The notes under the pieces are model-generated. The model saw only the letters and a program-made list of their open reading frames with translations. It was not told where the DNA came from and searched no databases. The translations under genes and the position numbers were made by a program. A stretch of 6,035 bases of DNA from SZUA-442 sp963792405 (GTDB lineage: Bacteria > Actinomycetota > Acidimicrobiia > Spongiisociales > UBA5794), in assembly GCA_963792405.1 (NCBI GenBank), contig CAWBVU010000004.1:1-6035 (forward strand), in the 5' to 3' direction. Of this stretch, positions 1 to 6,035 are shown one piece after another (within the stretch, counting starts at the first letter, position 1; every line of letters starts with the position of its first letter).

Positions 1-96
1 TGGCATCCCCCTTCCGGTGCCCCGCACCGTTCCCGGCGCAGCCACGGCAGTGTACCGACGCGACGCAGACCGCACGCGGGCGCTGGAGGCAATGAC

Positions 97-113
97 GTGT
101 CGTACCATGACAC
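97..113. promoter_or_regulatory. Small dyad around a TACCAT hexamer, possible operator or -10 region
   Basis: GTGTC (97-101) and its exact reverse complement GACAC (109-113) flank seven bases. The central TACCAT (103-108) fits the loose actinobacterial -10 pattern TAnnnT. It sits about 45-60 nt before the preferred start of the first gene, a plausible place for a promoter or repressor site. No convincing -35 element lies at the usual distance, and five-base arms arise often by chance in G+C-rich DNA, so this is weak. Confidence 0.15.
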
Positions 114-145
114 ACCACGCGAGCGCTCAGGGCGCGCTCCTGGTC

Positions 146-152
146 AGGGAAG
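146..152 (+). promoter_or_regulatory. Ribosome binding site of the first amide synthetase gene
   Basis: AGGGAAG ends five bases before the ATG at 158. It is the best Shine-Dalgarno-like match near any candidate start of this gene and is the main reason for choosing 158 over the upstream GTG (17) and ATGs (92, 107). Confidence 0.55.
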
Positions 153-157
153 CGACC

Positions 158-1678
158 ATGGTCTACCAGTTCGACGCAATGGCAGCTGCCGACATCGGCC
201 TTGTCGACGCGGGCCCACCGTGGATCCGTGTCGACGGGGACACGGTCACCGTCGAGGGCGATCCTGTCCACCGACGCCAGTGCTTCGTCTACGCATCGAA
301 GGACCACCTGATCGCCTCCGAGCACCTCGACGAGGTCACCGCGGCGATGCAGGCCTCAGGGATCCCCGTCGTGCCGTCCGCGTACGGGGTGTCCCACACG
401 CTGACGACGGGATACGTCCCGCTTCCCCACACGGCGATCGACGGCGTGTACCGCATCGCCTCGGGCGACACGCTCACCGCCCGGTACGACCGAGGGGGCC
501 TCACGACCACGGTCACGAACGACTTCCCATGGATCCCGAGCCATTCCGCCGAGGACAGGGAACCCGACACCCAGCTCCTCCGCGACCTGCTCGCCTCCGC
601 GACCGACGCCCAGCTCGCGGACATCGCAGGCGACACCGCCCTGATGCTCAGCTCCGGGAAGGACTCGGTGTCGCTCGCCATCGCGCTCGCGGACTCGGGC
701 CACACCGAGGTGAAGGCCCTGACCTACAAGGCGTCGGACGAGGACCGGGAACACGAGTACGCCGCCGATCTGTGCAGGAGGCTCGGCCTCGACCATGAGG
801 TCGTCACCCTGCCGGACGAACCGGCCGTCGTCCGAGAGTCCGTCCTCCGGTTCTTCGAGGCGTCGCCCCACCCGAGCGTCGACCTGACGACGGTTCCCTA
901 CGCCATGGTCACCCAGCGCCACCTGGCACCGGGCGGAGGCGTCATGGACGGAAGCGGCAACGACCTCTATGTCGGCTACCCGGTGGCATGGAAGCCGCTG
1001 ATCAAGAGCAGCCTGCGCGTGAGGCCCCGTCGCCTCTCCGAGGCCGTGCGGCAGCGACTCCCCGTCGACTCCCAGTTCAACTACTTCACCCGGAGCCGCA
1101 TCGGTGCCACGCTCCCGCTGCGTCTGTACCGCACCCACGACCTCAGGGGGTTCTACGCAGACGCGATCGACACGGACGACTTCTGGTACGAGGAGTCCCG
1201 TGTCGGTGGCGACAGTGTCGACCTCTTCGCCGTGACGGAGGTCCGCCACCACGACCCCGCCAGGTTGAGCACGAAGATCCACTTCTCCTCCAGGGCCGCG
1301 GGTGTCGACCCGGTGCTGCCCTGGTGCGACCTCGGCGTCGCCGACTACTACTTCAACCTCCCGGAGGAGGACCGCTACGACCGGCGGCGCCGCGAGTCGA
1401 AGACGCTCATCAGGCGGATGCTGGCCGACGCCGTCGGGTACGACGAGAAGGTCGTCGGGGCCCACTACTTCGCATTCGACGTCTCACGGTTCCTGGTCGA
1501 ACAGGAGGACTTCGTGCGCGACGAGGTCCTTGCCTGCGCCCTCTGGGACCCGTCCATCGAGCCGATGCTGGCCGAATGGCAGTCGGCGCTGCCGAGCCGG
1601 CCCTTCCTCGGCCACTCCCTCCACGCCCTGTTCATGGTGTCCGGCTGGCACAACCACAGCAGGCACCTCACACGATGA
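158..1678 (+). CDS. Asparagine-synthetase-like ATP-dependent amide synthetase lacking glutaminase cysteine
   Basis: The 506-residue product belongs to the asparagine synthetase superfamily, which adenylates a carboxylate and transfers it to an amine or ammonia. Seen: a PP-loop SSGKDS at residues 165-170, a second nucleotide-binding loop DGSGNDLYVGY at 264-274 (GEGxDE-like in classical enzymes), PVLPWCDLG near 385-393 and KTLIRRML near 415-422. These match the order and spacing of the synthetase domain. Residues 43-92 (FVYASKDHLIASEH, then GYVPLPHT) look like the second half of an Ntn glutaminase domain. The first half, with the catalytic Cys2, is absent, so glutamine hydrolysis is not expected. 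It is cytosolic, with no signal peptide or membrane span. The glycosyltransferase gene begins 40 nt downstream, suggesting work on a sugar-linked substrate (inference). Lasso-peptide cyclases and beta-lactam synthetases share this fold, but no peptide-cluster partner is visible. The family call is firm; the substrate is unknown. Confidence 0.85.
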   Translation: MVYQFDAMAAADIGLVDAGPPWIRVDGDTVTVEGDPVHRRQCFVYASKDHLIASEHLDEVTAAMQASGIPVVPSAYGVSHTLTTGYVPLPHTAIDGVYRIASGDTLTARYDRGGLTTTVTNDFPWIPSHSAEDREPDTQLLRDLLASATDAQLADIAGDTALMLSSGKDSVSLAIALADSGHTEVKALTYKASDEDREHEYAADLCRRLGLDHEVVTLPDEPAVVRESVLRFFEASPHPSVDLTTVPYAMVTQRHLAPGGGVMDGSGNDLYVGYPVAWKPLIKSSLRVRPRRLSEAVRQRLPVDSQFNYFTRSRIGATLPLRLYRTHDLRGFYADAIDTDDFWYEESRVGGDSVDLFAVTEVRHHDPARLSTKIHFSSRAAGVDPVLPWCDLGVADYYFNLPEEDRYDRRRRESKTLIRRMLADAVGYDEKVVGAHYFAFDVSRFLVEQEDFVRDEVLACALWDPSIEPMLAEWQSALPSRPFLGHSLHALFMVSGWHNHSRHLTR

Positions 1679-1706
1679 TCGGTTCAGCGCACCACCCGAA
1701 CGGCCG

Positions 1707-1711
1707 AAGGG
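1707..1711 (+). promoter_or_regulatory. Ribosome binding site of the glycosyltransferase gene
   Basis: AAGGG lies seven bases before the ATG at 1719. It fixes the glycosyltransferase start although the frame is open far upstream through the preceding gene. The protein from this ATG begins MKVLMLHNRY, the expected first beta strand of a GT-B enzyme. Confidence 0.55.
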
Positions 1712-1718
1712 CGGCGAC

Positions 1719-2891
1719 ATGAAGGTGCTCATGCTCCACAACCGGTACCAGATCGCCGGCGGCGAGGACGTGTCGACCGAGATGCAGATCGACCTGCTGC
1801 GTTCGGGCGGCCACGAGGTCGTGTACCTCGAGGAGACGAGCGACCGGGTGGCCGATCTGGGCCACGTGCGAGTGGCGCTGCGATCGATGTGGTCGCAGGA
1901 GGCGTTCAGCAACATCGATGACGTCCTGTCCGGCGGCGGATTCGACATCATGCACGTCCAGAACTTCTTCCCCCTGTTCAGCCCCTCCGTCTACTACGCC
2001 GCACGACGCCACGGTGTGCCCGTCGTCCAGTCACTCCGGAACTTCCGCCTCGTCTGCCCCCAGGGCATGCTGTTCCGGAACGGGAAGGCATGTTTCACCT
2101 GCATCGGCAAGCCGACGCCGTGGCCTGCGATCAAGTACGGCTGCTACCGCGGTTCGACGGCAGGTTCGATCGTCGTCACGTCGATGACCACGATGCACGC
2201 AGGCGTGGGCACCTGGCGTCGGATGGTCGACCGCTACGTGACACCCTCGTGGTACGCCGCGGGCATCTACATCGAGTCGGGCTGGGATCCCGCGACGATC
2301 ACCGCCATCCCGAACTACGTGTTCCCCGACCCCGGCCCGGGGCATGGCGAAGGCGGGTTCGCGTTGTACGTCGGGCGCCTGGCGCCGTCGAAGGGTGTGC
2401 GCACGCTGATCGACGCGTGGACCACCCACGGCCTCGACATCCCCCTCAAGATCGTCGGCGACGGCGAGCTCCGTGCCGTCGTCGAGGATGCTGCCCGTCA
2501 CAGCTCCGCCATCGACTACCTGGGCCCTCGCGACGTCGACACCGCGATCGACCTCATGGGCCACGCGTCGTTCATCGTGGTGCCAACTTCGGGGATCGAG
2601 ACCTTCGGTCGGGTCGTCGCCGAGGCACAGGCACGAGGCACACCGTCGATCGTGTCCGACCTCGGTGCGCTCGGCGAGATCGTGGACGACGGCATATCCG
2701 GGGTGAAGATCCCGCCGGGAAATGCCTCCGCACTCGCGGCCGCAGCGCAACGGATGTGGTCCGATCCCCACGGCGCCCGGTCGATGCGTGCCGCCGCACG
2801 AGCGAGCTTCGTCGAGCACTTCTCGAGCGACGTCGCCCTGGGCCGTTGGGAGGGGTTCTACACGGACGTCATCAAGGGTGCCGCACGCTAG
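1719..2891 (+). CDS. GT-B glycosyltransferase, family 4 type
   Basis: The 390-residue product is a full-length retaining GT-B glycosyltransferase of the GT4 type, which transfers a sugar from an activated nucleotide donor to an acceptor at the inner face of the membrane. Seen: an N-terminal strand and glycine-rich loop (MLHNRYQIAGGED, residues 5-17) typical of acceptor-side domains; MHVQNFFP at 78-85; YVGRLAPSKG at 217-226, the hallmark start of the donor-binding domain; IVGDGE at 245-250; and the EX7E motif with Glu294 and Glu302 in GIETFGRVVAE. Four cysteines (113, 125, 128, 142) lie in a CPQGMLFRNG...CFTC...GCYRGS stretch that recurs in a known subgroup of bacterial GT4 enzymes. There is no signal peptide. 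It sits between two amide synthetases with gaps of 40 and 39 nt, so co-expression is likely. Neither donor nor acceptor sugar can be predicted. Confidence 0.93.
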   Translation: MKVLMLHNRYQIAGGEDVSTEMQIDLLRSGGHEVVYLEETSDRVADLGHVRVALRSMWSQEAFSNIDDVLSGGGFDIMHVQNFFPLFSPSVYYAARRHGVPVVQSLRNFRLVCPQGMLFRNGKACFTCIGKPTPWPAIKYGCYRGSTAGSIVVTSMTTMHAGVGTWRRMVDRYVTPSWYAAGIYIESGWDPATITAIPNYVFPDPGPGHGEGGFALYVGRLAPSKGVRTLIDAWTTHGLDIPLKIVGDGELRAVVEDAARHSSAIDYLGPRDVDTAIDLMGHASFIVVPTSGIETFGRVVAEAQARGTPSIVSDLGALGEIVDDGISGVKIPPGNASALAAAAQRMWSDPHGARSMRAAARASFVEHFSSDVALGRWEGFYTDVIKGAAR

Positions 2892-2930
2892 ACCGATGAC
2901 ATCCATGACGACCACGGAGACCACCTCACG

Positions 2931-4616
2931 ATGCCGACGATCGACGCCACCTTCACCAACCCTGCCATCCGGCGCATCGACCGCGCCGATGCCACCTGGT
3001 TCCTGGCCGGCGCGGACGATGCCGATCCTGCCTCGATCCACAGGTTGACGTCGACGTTCGACGGTGCCGCGTTCTGCAGGGAGCACGGGGACGCCCTCGT
3101 CGCCTGCATCCAGACGGGGGACCACCCGAGGGTCCGCCTGTGGAAGGCGCTGTTCTCCACCCAGGAGACGTGGTTCGCTGTGCGTCCCGACCGGAGTGTC
3201 GTGGTGGCCGACCACTTCAGGAACGCCGTCGCTGCGCTGCCAGTGGAGGAGCGCACGGTCACCGACGAGATCATCACGGGCCACTTCCTCACGAGGAAGG
3301 TCTACGGCACGGGAAGCTACCTGGCTCCCGTCTCCCGACTCGCCCACGCCACCGAGGTCGACATCGACCCCACTGCCGGTACATGGACCTCGAGGCAGTT
3401 CGATCGCATCGCCGACGACGCTGAGAAACGGCCCGCGAGCCAGTACCTCGCCGCCATCGACGAGGCGTTGCTCCGAAGCCTCGACTCGATACGGAACCCC
3501 GACGACACGGCCCTGTTCTTCTCGGGTGGCGTCGACTCGACGCTGGTGTTGGCCCTCGACCCGGACCTCATGCAGCCGCTCACCTTCGTCCCCGACTCAC
3601 CCGAGTTCGGGGAGGAGACGCGCTATGCGCGAAGGGCAGCGGCGCTCCTCGGACGGGACCTCATCGAAGTGCCCGTCGCCGAGGAGGACTTCGTCGAGAA
3701 CCTCGAGATGGTCGTCGATACGATCGGGTTCCCTCCCTTCGATGACAGCTCGCCGTACTTCGAGCGGCTGATGGCGGATCAGCCGTACTCGACGTTCGTG
3801 TTCGGCCTCGGGGCCGACAGCGCCTTCGGCATGAGCCTCAAGATCGCGAAGCTGTCGAACTGGTTCAGGTTCCCCGGACTCCGGCACGGCCTCGCCGCCG
3901 CGGCGCCGCGCACACCCGGCCACCTCGGTTATCGGATGCGCCAGGTGTCCTCCCGCGCCAACGCCTTCGCAAGGGAGCCGCTGCACCCCGATGGGTTCGC
4001 GGGTGACACCCGGACCCACGGCGACACCTCCGTCTTCGAGTCGACGGTGAGCCCTGAGCTGCCCCACAGGGTGAAGGCGGCGCAGCTCACCTATGTCACC
4101 GACCGGGTCGAAGGCGCAGGCACGAGGAACTCGACCTTCCTCTCGCACATCGAGCTCGGACACTGGATGACCGTCTTCGGCAACGCCTTGTACGAGGAGC
4201 GAATGGTCACCAATCCGCTCGGCCGCGCGGCCACATGCCCCTATGCCGATGCCGGCGTGATGAGGGAGCTTGCACGGATCCCGCTCGAGGACCGCTACAT
4301 CGACGGATATCGGGCGAAGTGGATCCTCAAGGACCTGCTCAGGCAGAAGGTGCCGGAGTACCCGGTCGATCAGCGGAAGAAGGCGACTGCGCTGCCGTGG
4401 GAGCGCTTCTACCTCGATGGCCCCCTGTCGGGGATCTGGGACCGCTACGACATCCCCGACCTCTTCCCCCCGGCGGCGCAGGAGCAGCTCAGGTCGGATC
4501 CGACGGCGACGACATGGAACGCCATCACGTGGGCGATGTGGGACGAGCGGATCCGCAGGAACCCCGACCTGAAGCCCCACCCCGCCGTCGCGTCGCTGTC
4601 AGCCGACTTCTCCTGA
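2931..4616 (+). CDS. Second asparagine-synthetase-like amide synthetase lacking glutaminase cysteine
   Basis: The 561-residue product is another asparagine synthetase superfamily member. Seen: PP-loop FFSGGVDST with SGGVDS at residues 198-203; a second loop FGLGADSAFG at 291-300, where the usual GADE glutamate is Ser297; CPYADAGVMRELA at 436-448, matching the substrate-side PFLD region; and a C-terminal KWILKDLL then QRKKATALPW (463-490), where the family's R-x-K lysine would be Lys484. Residues about 20-150 resemble a degenerate Ntn glutaminase domain (WFAVRPDRSVVVADHF near 81-96), but the protein starts MPTIDA with no Cys2, so glutamine is probably not the nitrogen source. The start at 2931 has GGAG at 2916-2919, eleven bases away, a somewhat long spacing; upstream ATGs at 2896 and 2905 are in another frame. 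Its motifs differ from those of the other amide synthetase, so a recent duplication is unlikely. Its last 18 nt overlap the opposing gene. Confidence 0.87.
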   Translation: MPTIDATFTNPAIRRIDRADATWFLAGADDADPASIHRLTSTFDGAAFCREHGDALVACIQTGDHPRVRLWKALFSTQETWFAVRPDRSVVVADHFRNAVAALPVEERTVTDEIITGHFLTRKVYGTGSYLAPVSRLAHATEVDIDPTAGTWTSRQFDRIADDAEKRPASQYLAAIDEALLRSLDSIRNPDDTALFFSGGVDSTLVLALDPDLMQPLTFVPDSPEFGEETRYARRAAALLGRDLIEVPVAEEDFVENLEMVVDTIGFPPFDDSSPYFERLMADQPYSTFVFGLGADSAFGMSLKIAKLSNWFRFPGLRHGLAAAAPRTPGHLGYRMRQVSSRANAFAREPLHPDGFAGDTRTHGDTSVFESTVSPELPHRVKAAQLTYVTDRVEGAGTRNSTFLSHIELGHWMTVFGNALYEERMVTNPLGRAATCPYADAGVMRELARIPLEDRYIDGYRAKWILKDLLRQKVPEYPVDQRKKATALPWERFYLDGPLSGIWDRYDIPDLFPPAAQEQLRSDPTATTWNAITWAMWDERIRRNPDLKPHPAVASLSADFS

Positions 4617-5879
4617 CACGGCTGGACCCGTCGCCGCCCCTGCATATACCCCACGCAACGCGCCCCGCTGGAGGAACCACCGCACGATGCTGGACGTGAG
4701 GTTCGCAAGCGGCCTCGCGAAGGCGCCCGTGACCCCCGCGGTGAGGCCGGAGGCCAGCATGGCGATGCCCTCGGTCCACGCGATCCAGGCGAGGGTGCGT
4801 TCACGATGGGCGCCGAGGAGCTCATTGAACTGGAGGAACACCCCCGCCGTCGCGAAGTTCGCGATCACCGTGACGGCGACGAGCCCTCCGATCTCGTAGG
4901 CGGAGGGGACGATCCACACCATGGGGTTGAGCGCCCAGTCCCATCCGGCCACGACCAGATAGCCGACCGCGGCGGCCGACACGATCGACAGGTAGACCCT
5001 GCTCGTCCGCTGGGCGGTGACCAGATCCCGATCCATGGCGGCACGCATCGACCGGGGCGCGAGGACGGCGGTGAACCCGGTCGCAAGGACGATGATGGGC
5101 TGGCCCACGACACGGGCGGACTCGGCGAAGCCCAGCGCCTCCGGGCCTGCCAGGGCGACGATGATCGCCGATACGGCGAATCCCATCACCGAAGGGGCCG
5201 CGGACTGGACGACGAGCCACTTGCCCTTGGCCGCGAGCGCCCTGAACACCAGCCGGGCCGGGGCGGTCCCGTGGACGCCCATGCGGCTGACGGCGAGAGC
5301 GAACGTGAGCGACAGGGCGTTGGCCACGACGAGCGCGCCGAAGGGGATCCATGCGATCGGCACGTCGAGCACCAGGCCTGCCCCGACCGTGACGAGGACG
5401 CCGATGAGTTGCACGAGCGACGTGGCGGCCGCACGCCAGGACAGGGCGGCGAGGTGGAACATCTTGCGGACGAAGTCCTGCATCGGGGACAGGACGGTGG
5501 CGACCGCCGAGGTGATCACGAGCACCACGAGGACGTCCGTCGACGCGTAGCTCGCCGTGATCGCTGCCGCGACGAGGGACGACATGGCACCGAGGATCGC
5601 GGGCCCGAGACCGAGGAGGAGGCTCTGGTTCACGACCGACAGGCGCTGGTCGGTCGGGTAGGCGACTGCGGTCACCTCGGCAGGTGTGAAGATGAGGTTG
5701 CGCGGCAGCACGGTGCCGAGCATGAATGCGGTGAAGAAGACGCTGTAGACGCCGCGGTCGACGTCGCCGAACAGGTTCACCGCCGTCAGACCGACGGCAA
5801 AGGTGGCGAGTGAGGCGAAGGAGCTGTCGAGGAATCCCGCGGGAAGGCGACGTTTGTAGCTGGTCTCCTGGCTCACCAC
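4599..5879 (-). CDS. Flippase-like multi-spanning membrane protein (MOP/Wzx type)
   Basis: The 426-residue product (436 from the ATG at 5909) is hydrophobic along its whole length, with about 11-12 likely membrane helices separated by short, often Arg/Lys-bearing loops (RKM, SRM, AAKGKW, LAPRSMRAAM, LGAHRER). Length, helix number and the neighbouring glycosyltransferase fit the MOP-superfamily polysaccharide flippases (Wzx/MVF-like), which move lipid-linked glycans across the cytoplasmic membrane. The call rests on topology and context rather than a signature motif, so another transporter is possible. I prefer the GTG at 5879 because AGGAAGGG (5885-5892) lies five bases before it. The ATG at 5909 has no such site, and the ten codons it adds are atypical in third-position use. 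It converges with the three-gene operon and overlaps it by 18 nt. It runs in the same direction as the partial gene behind it, 94 nt away. Confidence 0.82.
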   Translation of the reverse strand: MVSQETSYKRRLPAGFLDSSFASLATFAVGLTAVNLFGDVDRGVYSVFFTAFMLGTVLPRNLIFTPAEVTAVAYPTDQRLSVVNQSLLLGLGPAILGAMSSLVAAAITASYASTDVLVVLVITSAVATVLSPMQDFVRKMFHLAALSWRAAATSLVQLIGVLVTVGAGLVLDVPIAWIPFGALVVANALSLTFALAVSRMGVHGTAPARLVFRALAAKGKWLVVQSAAPSVMGFAVSAIIVALAGPEALGFAESARVVGQPIIVLATGFTAVLAPRSMRAAMDRDLVTAQRTSRVYLSIVSAAAVGYLVVAGWDWALNPMVWIVPSAYEIGGLVAVTVIANFATAGVFLQFNELLGAHRERTLAWIAWTEGIAMLASGLTAGVTGAFARPLANLTSSIVRWFLQRGALRGVYAGAATGPAVSGEVG

Positions 5880-5884
5880 GCGTG

Positions 5885-5892
5885 CCCTTCCT
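5885..5892 (-). promoter_or_regulatory. Ribosome binding site of the flippase-like gene
   Basis: Read on the minus strand this is AGGAAGGG, the strongest Shine-Dalgarno match in the window, five bases before a GTG at 5879 and eight before a second GTG at 5876. It argues that translation begins at one of these GTGs, not at the ATG at 5907-5909. Confidence 0.55.
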
Positions 5893-5919
5893 CGGCGGCC
5901 GGTCACCATGGTATCGGCA

Positions 5920-5945
5920 CACCCGTTCGGTACATGAGACGGGTG
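5920..5945. promoter_or_regulatory. Seven-base inverted repeat between two minus-strand genes
   Basis: CACCCGT (5920-5926) is the exact reverse complement of ACGGGTG (5939-5945), with a 12-base centre. It lies after the stop of the partial gene and before the flippase-like gene, 41 nt upstream of its preferred start. It could be an operator or leader hairpin. It has no T-run on the minus strand, so it is not a standard intrinsic terminator. Confidence 0.25.
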
Positions 5946-5950
5946 GGAGG

Positions 5951-5964
5951 CGCCTGACGAGGCG
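5951..5964 (-). terminator. Short hairpin just after the partial gene, weak terminator candidate
   Basis: CGCCT (5951-5955) and AGGCG (5960-5964) form a perfect five-pair stem with a four-base loop, starting about nine bases past the stop codon of the partial minus-strand gene. Position and G/C-rich stem suit a terminator or an RNA 3'-end stabiliser. The stem is short and no T-run follows. Together with the dyad at 5920-5945 it makes two tandem hairpins in the gap. Confidence 0.2.
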
Positions 5965-5973
5965 GACGGGGCG

Positions 5974-6035
5974 CTACTTCACCTGGATGACGCCGTCGCG
6001 CCGGACGGTGCCCGCGATGGTGGTGCCCTGCGGGT
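5974..6035 (-). CDS. C-terminal end of an unidentified protein, cut by the window edge
   Basis: Only the last 19 codons and the TAG stop (5974-5976) are inside the window. They read PQGTTIAGTVRRDGVIQVK. All 19 sense codons end in G or C, as expected for a real gene in this genome and unlike the other open frames here, so I accept it as coding despite its length. The alternating hydrophobic and glycine pattern suggests terminal beta strands. No family can be named from this piece. The gene runs in the same direction as the flippase-like gene 94 nt further on and could share its transcript, although the gap contains possible hairpins. Confidence 0.55.
   Translation of the reverse strand, partial: PQGTTIAGTVRRDGVIQVK

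Larger units (their letters stand above)
1..157. other. Upstream region without a convincing gene
   Basis: This stretch lies ahead of the first gene. A plus-strand frame stays open from a GTG at 17 into the gene, with further ATGs at 92 and 107. The codons before 158 often end in A or T (several GCA, plus CGA, ACA, GAA, CGT, GCT), unlike the strongly G/C-ending codons that follow, and the deduced peptide resembles no part of the enzyme family. I read it as the 5' untranslated or promoter region of the operon. No clear -35/-10 pair stands out. What lies before position 1 cannot be seen. Confidence 0.5.

Noticed and set aside
17..157. N-terminal extension of 47 residues on the first synthetase
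   Set aside because: Atypical codon third positions, no similarity to the family, and a better ribosome binding site just before 158.
356..1465. Long open frame on the minus strand opposite the first synthetase
   Set aside because: Its product is low-complexity, rich in Gly, Val, Arg and Asp, with no family resemblance. It is a shadow of the plus-strand gene, whose protein carries clear motifs.
2031..3347. Minus-strand open frame of more than 430 codons spanning two plus-strand genes
   Set aside because: It crosses the glycosyltransferase/synthetase boundary and has biased composition without motifs. Open frames of this size on the wrong strand are common in G+C-rich DNA.
3597..4580. Minus-strand open frame opposite the second synthetase
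   Set aside because: Shadow of the PP-loop enzyme gene. The product is rich in Arg, Gly and Glu with no recognisable domain.
4592..4607. Possible hairpin at the convergent gene ends (GTCG ... CGAC)
   Set aside because: Only four pairs with a mismatched interior and no T-run on either strand. It is not a credible bidirectional terminator.
158..4616. Lasso-peptide or other RiPP cluster suggested by the asparagine-synthetase-like cyclase homologues
   Set aside because: No small precursor gene with a ribosome binding site, no transglutaminase-like leader protease and no recognition-element protein is visible. The neighbours are glycan enzymes. Genes outside the window could change this view.
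4806..5813. Plus-strand open frame opposite the flippase-like gene
   Set aside because: The translation is an extremely charged Asp/Arg/His/Gly string, typical of the antisense of a hydrophobic G+C-rich membrane-protein gene.
5974..6035. Plus-strand open frame at the window end
   Set aside because: It is open, but its codon third positions are mixed, while the minus-strand frame has G or C at every third position and ends in a stop.
1..6035. CRISPR arrays, tRNA or rRNA genes, insertion sequences, direct repeats
   Set aside because: Read through on both strands; no spaced repeats, cloverleaf-like sequences, transposase motifs or terminal repeats were seen.

Overview
The window is G+C-rich throughout. 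Its genes show strong codon third-position G/C bias, use GTG as well as ATG starts, and have purine-rich ribosome binding sites. This points to a high-G+C bacterium, most likely an actinobacterium (Actinomycetes or Acidimicrobiia-like); the exact taxon cannot be read from the sequence. The gene content (a GT-B glycosyltransferase, two asparagine-synthetase-like proteins and a multi-spanning flippase-like membrane protein) is that of a cell-surface polysaccharide or glycoconjugate biosynthesis locus.

Layout: positions 1-157 hold no convincing gene and are read as the upstream region of the first gene. Three plus-strand genes follow in close succession: an asparagine-synthetase-like protein (158-1678), a family-4-type glycosyltransferase (1719-2891) and a second, different asparagine-synthetase-like protein (2931-4616). 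The gaps are only 40 and 39 nt, so they are probably one transcription unit. A minus-strand gene (4599-5879) for a flippase-like membrane protein converges on them, and the two stop regions overlap by 18 nt. Behind it a 94-nt gap contains two small dyads. The window ends in the last 19 codons of another minus-strand gene (5974-6035), which runs in the same direction as the flippase.

Working model (inference): the glycosyltransferase adds a sugar to a lipid-linked or other acceptor, and the membrane protein moves the product across the membrane. The two asparagine-synthetase-like enzymes use ATP to form amide bonds on a sugar acid, amino acid or other carboxylate in the product. Neither has the N-terminal cysteine needed to release ammonia from glutamine, so they either use free ammonia or an amine, or depend on a partner. 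The paired, non-identical, glutaminase-dead amide synthetases around one glycosyltransferase are the most unusual point here. The individual families are well known and no clearly new class of system is demonstrated.
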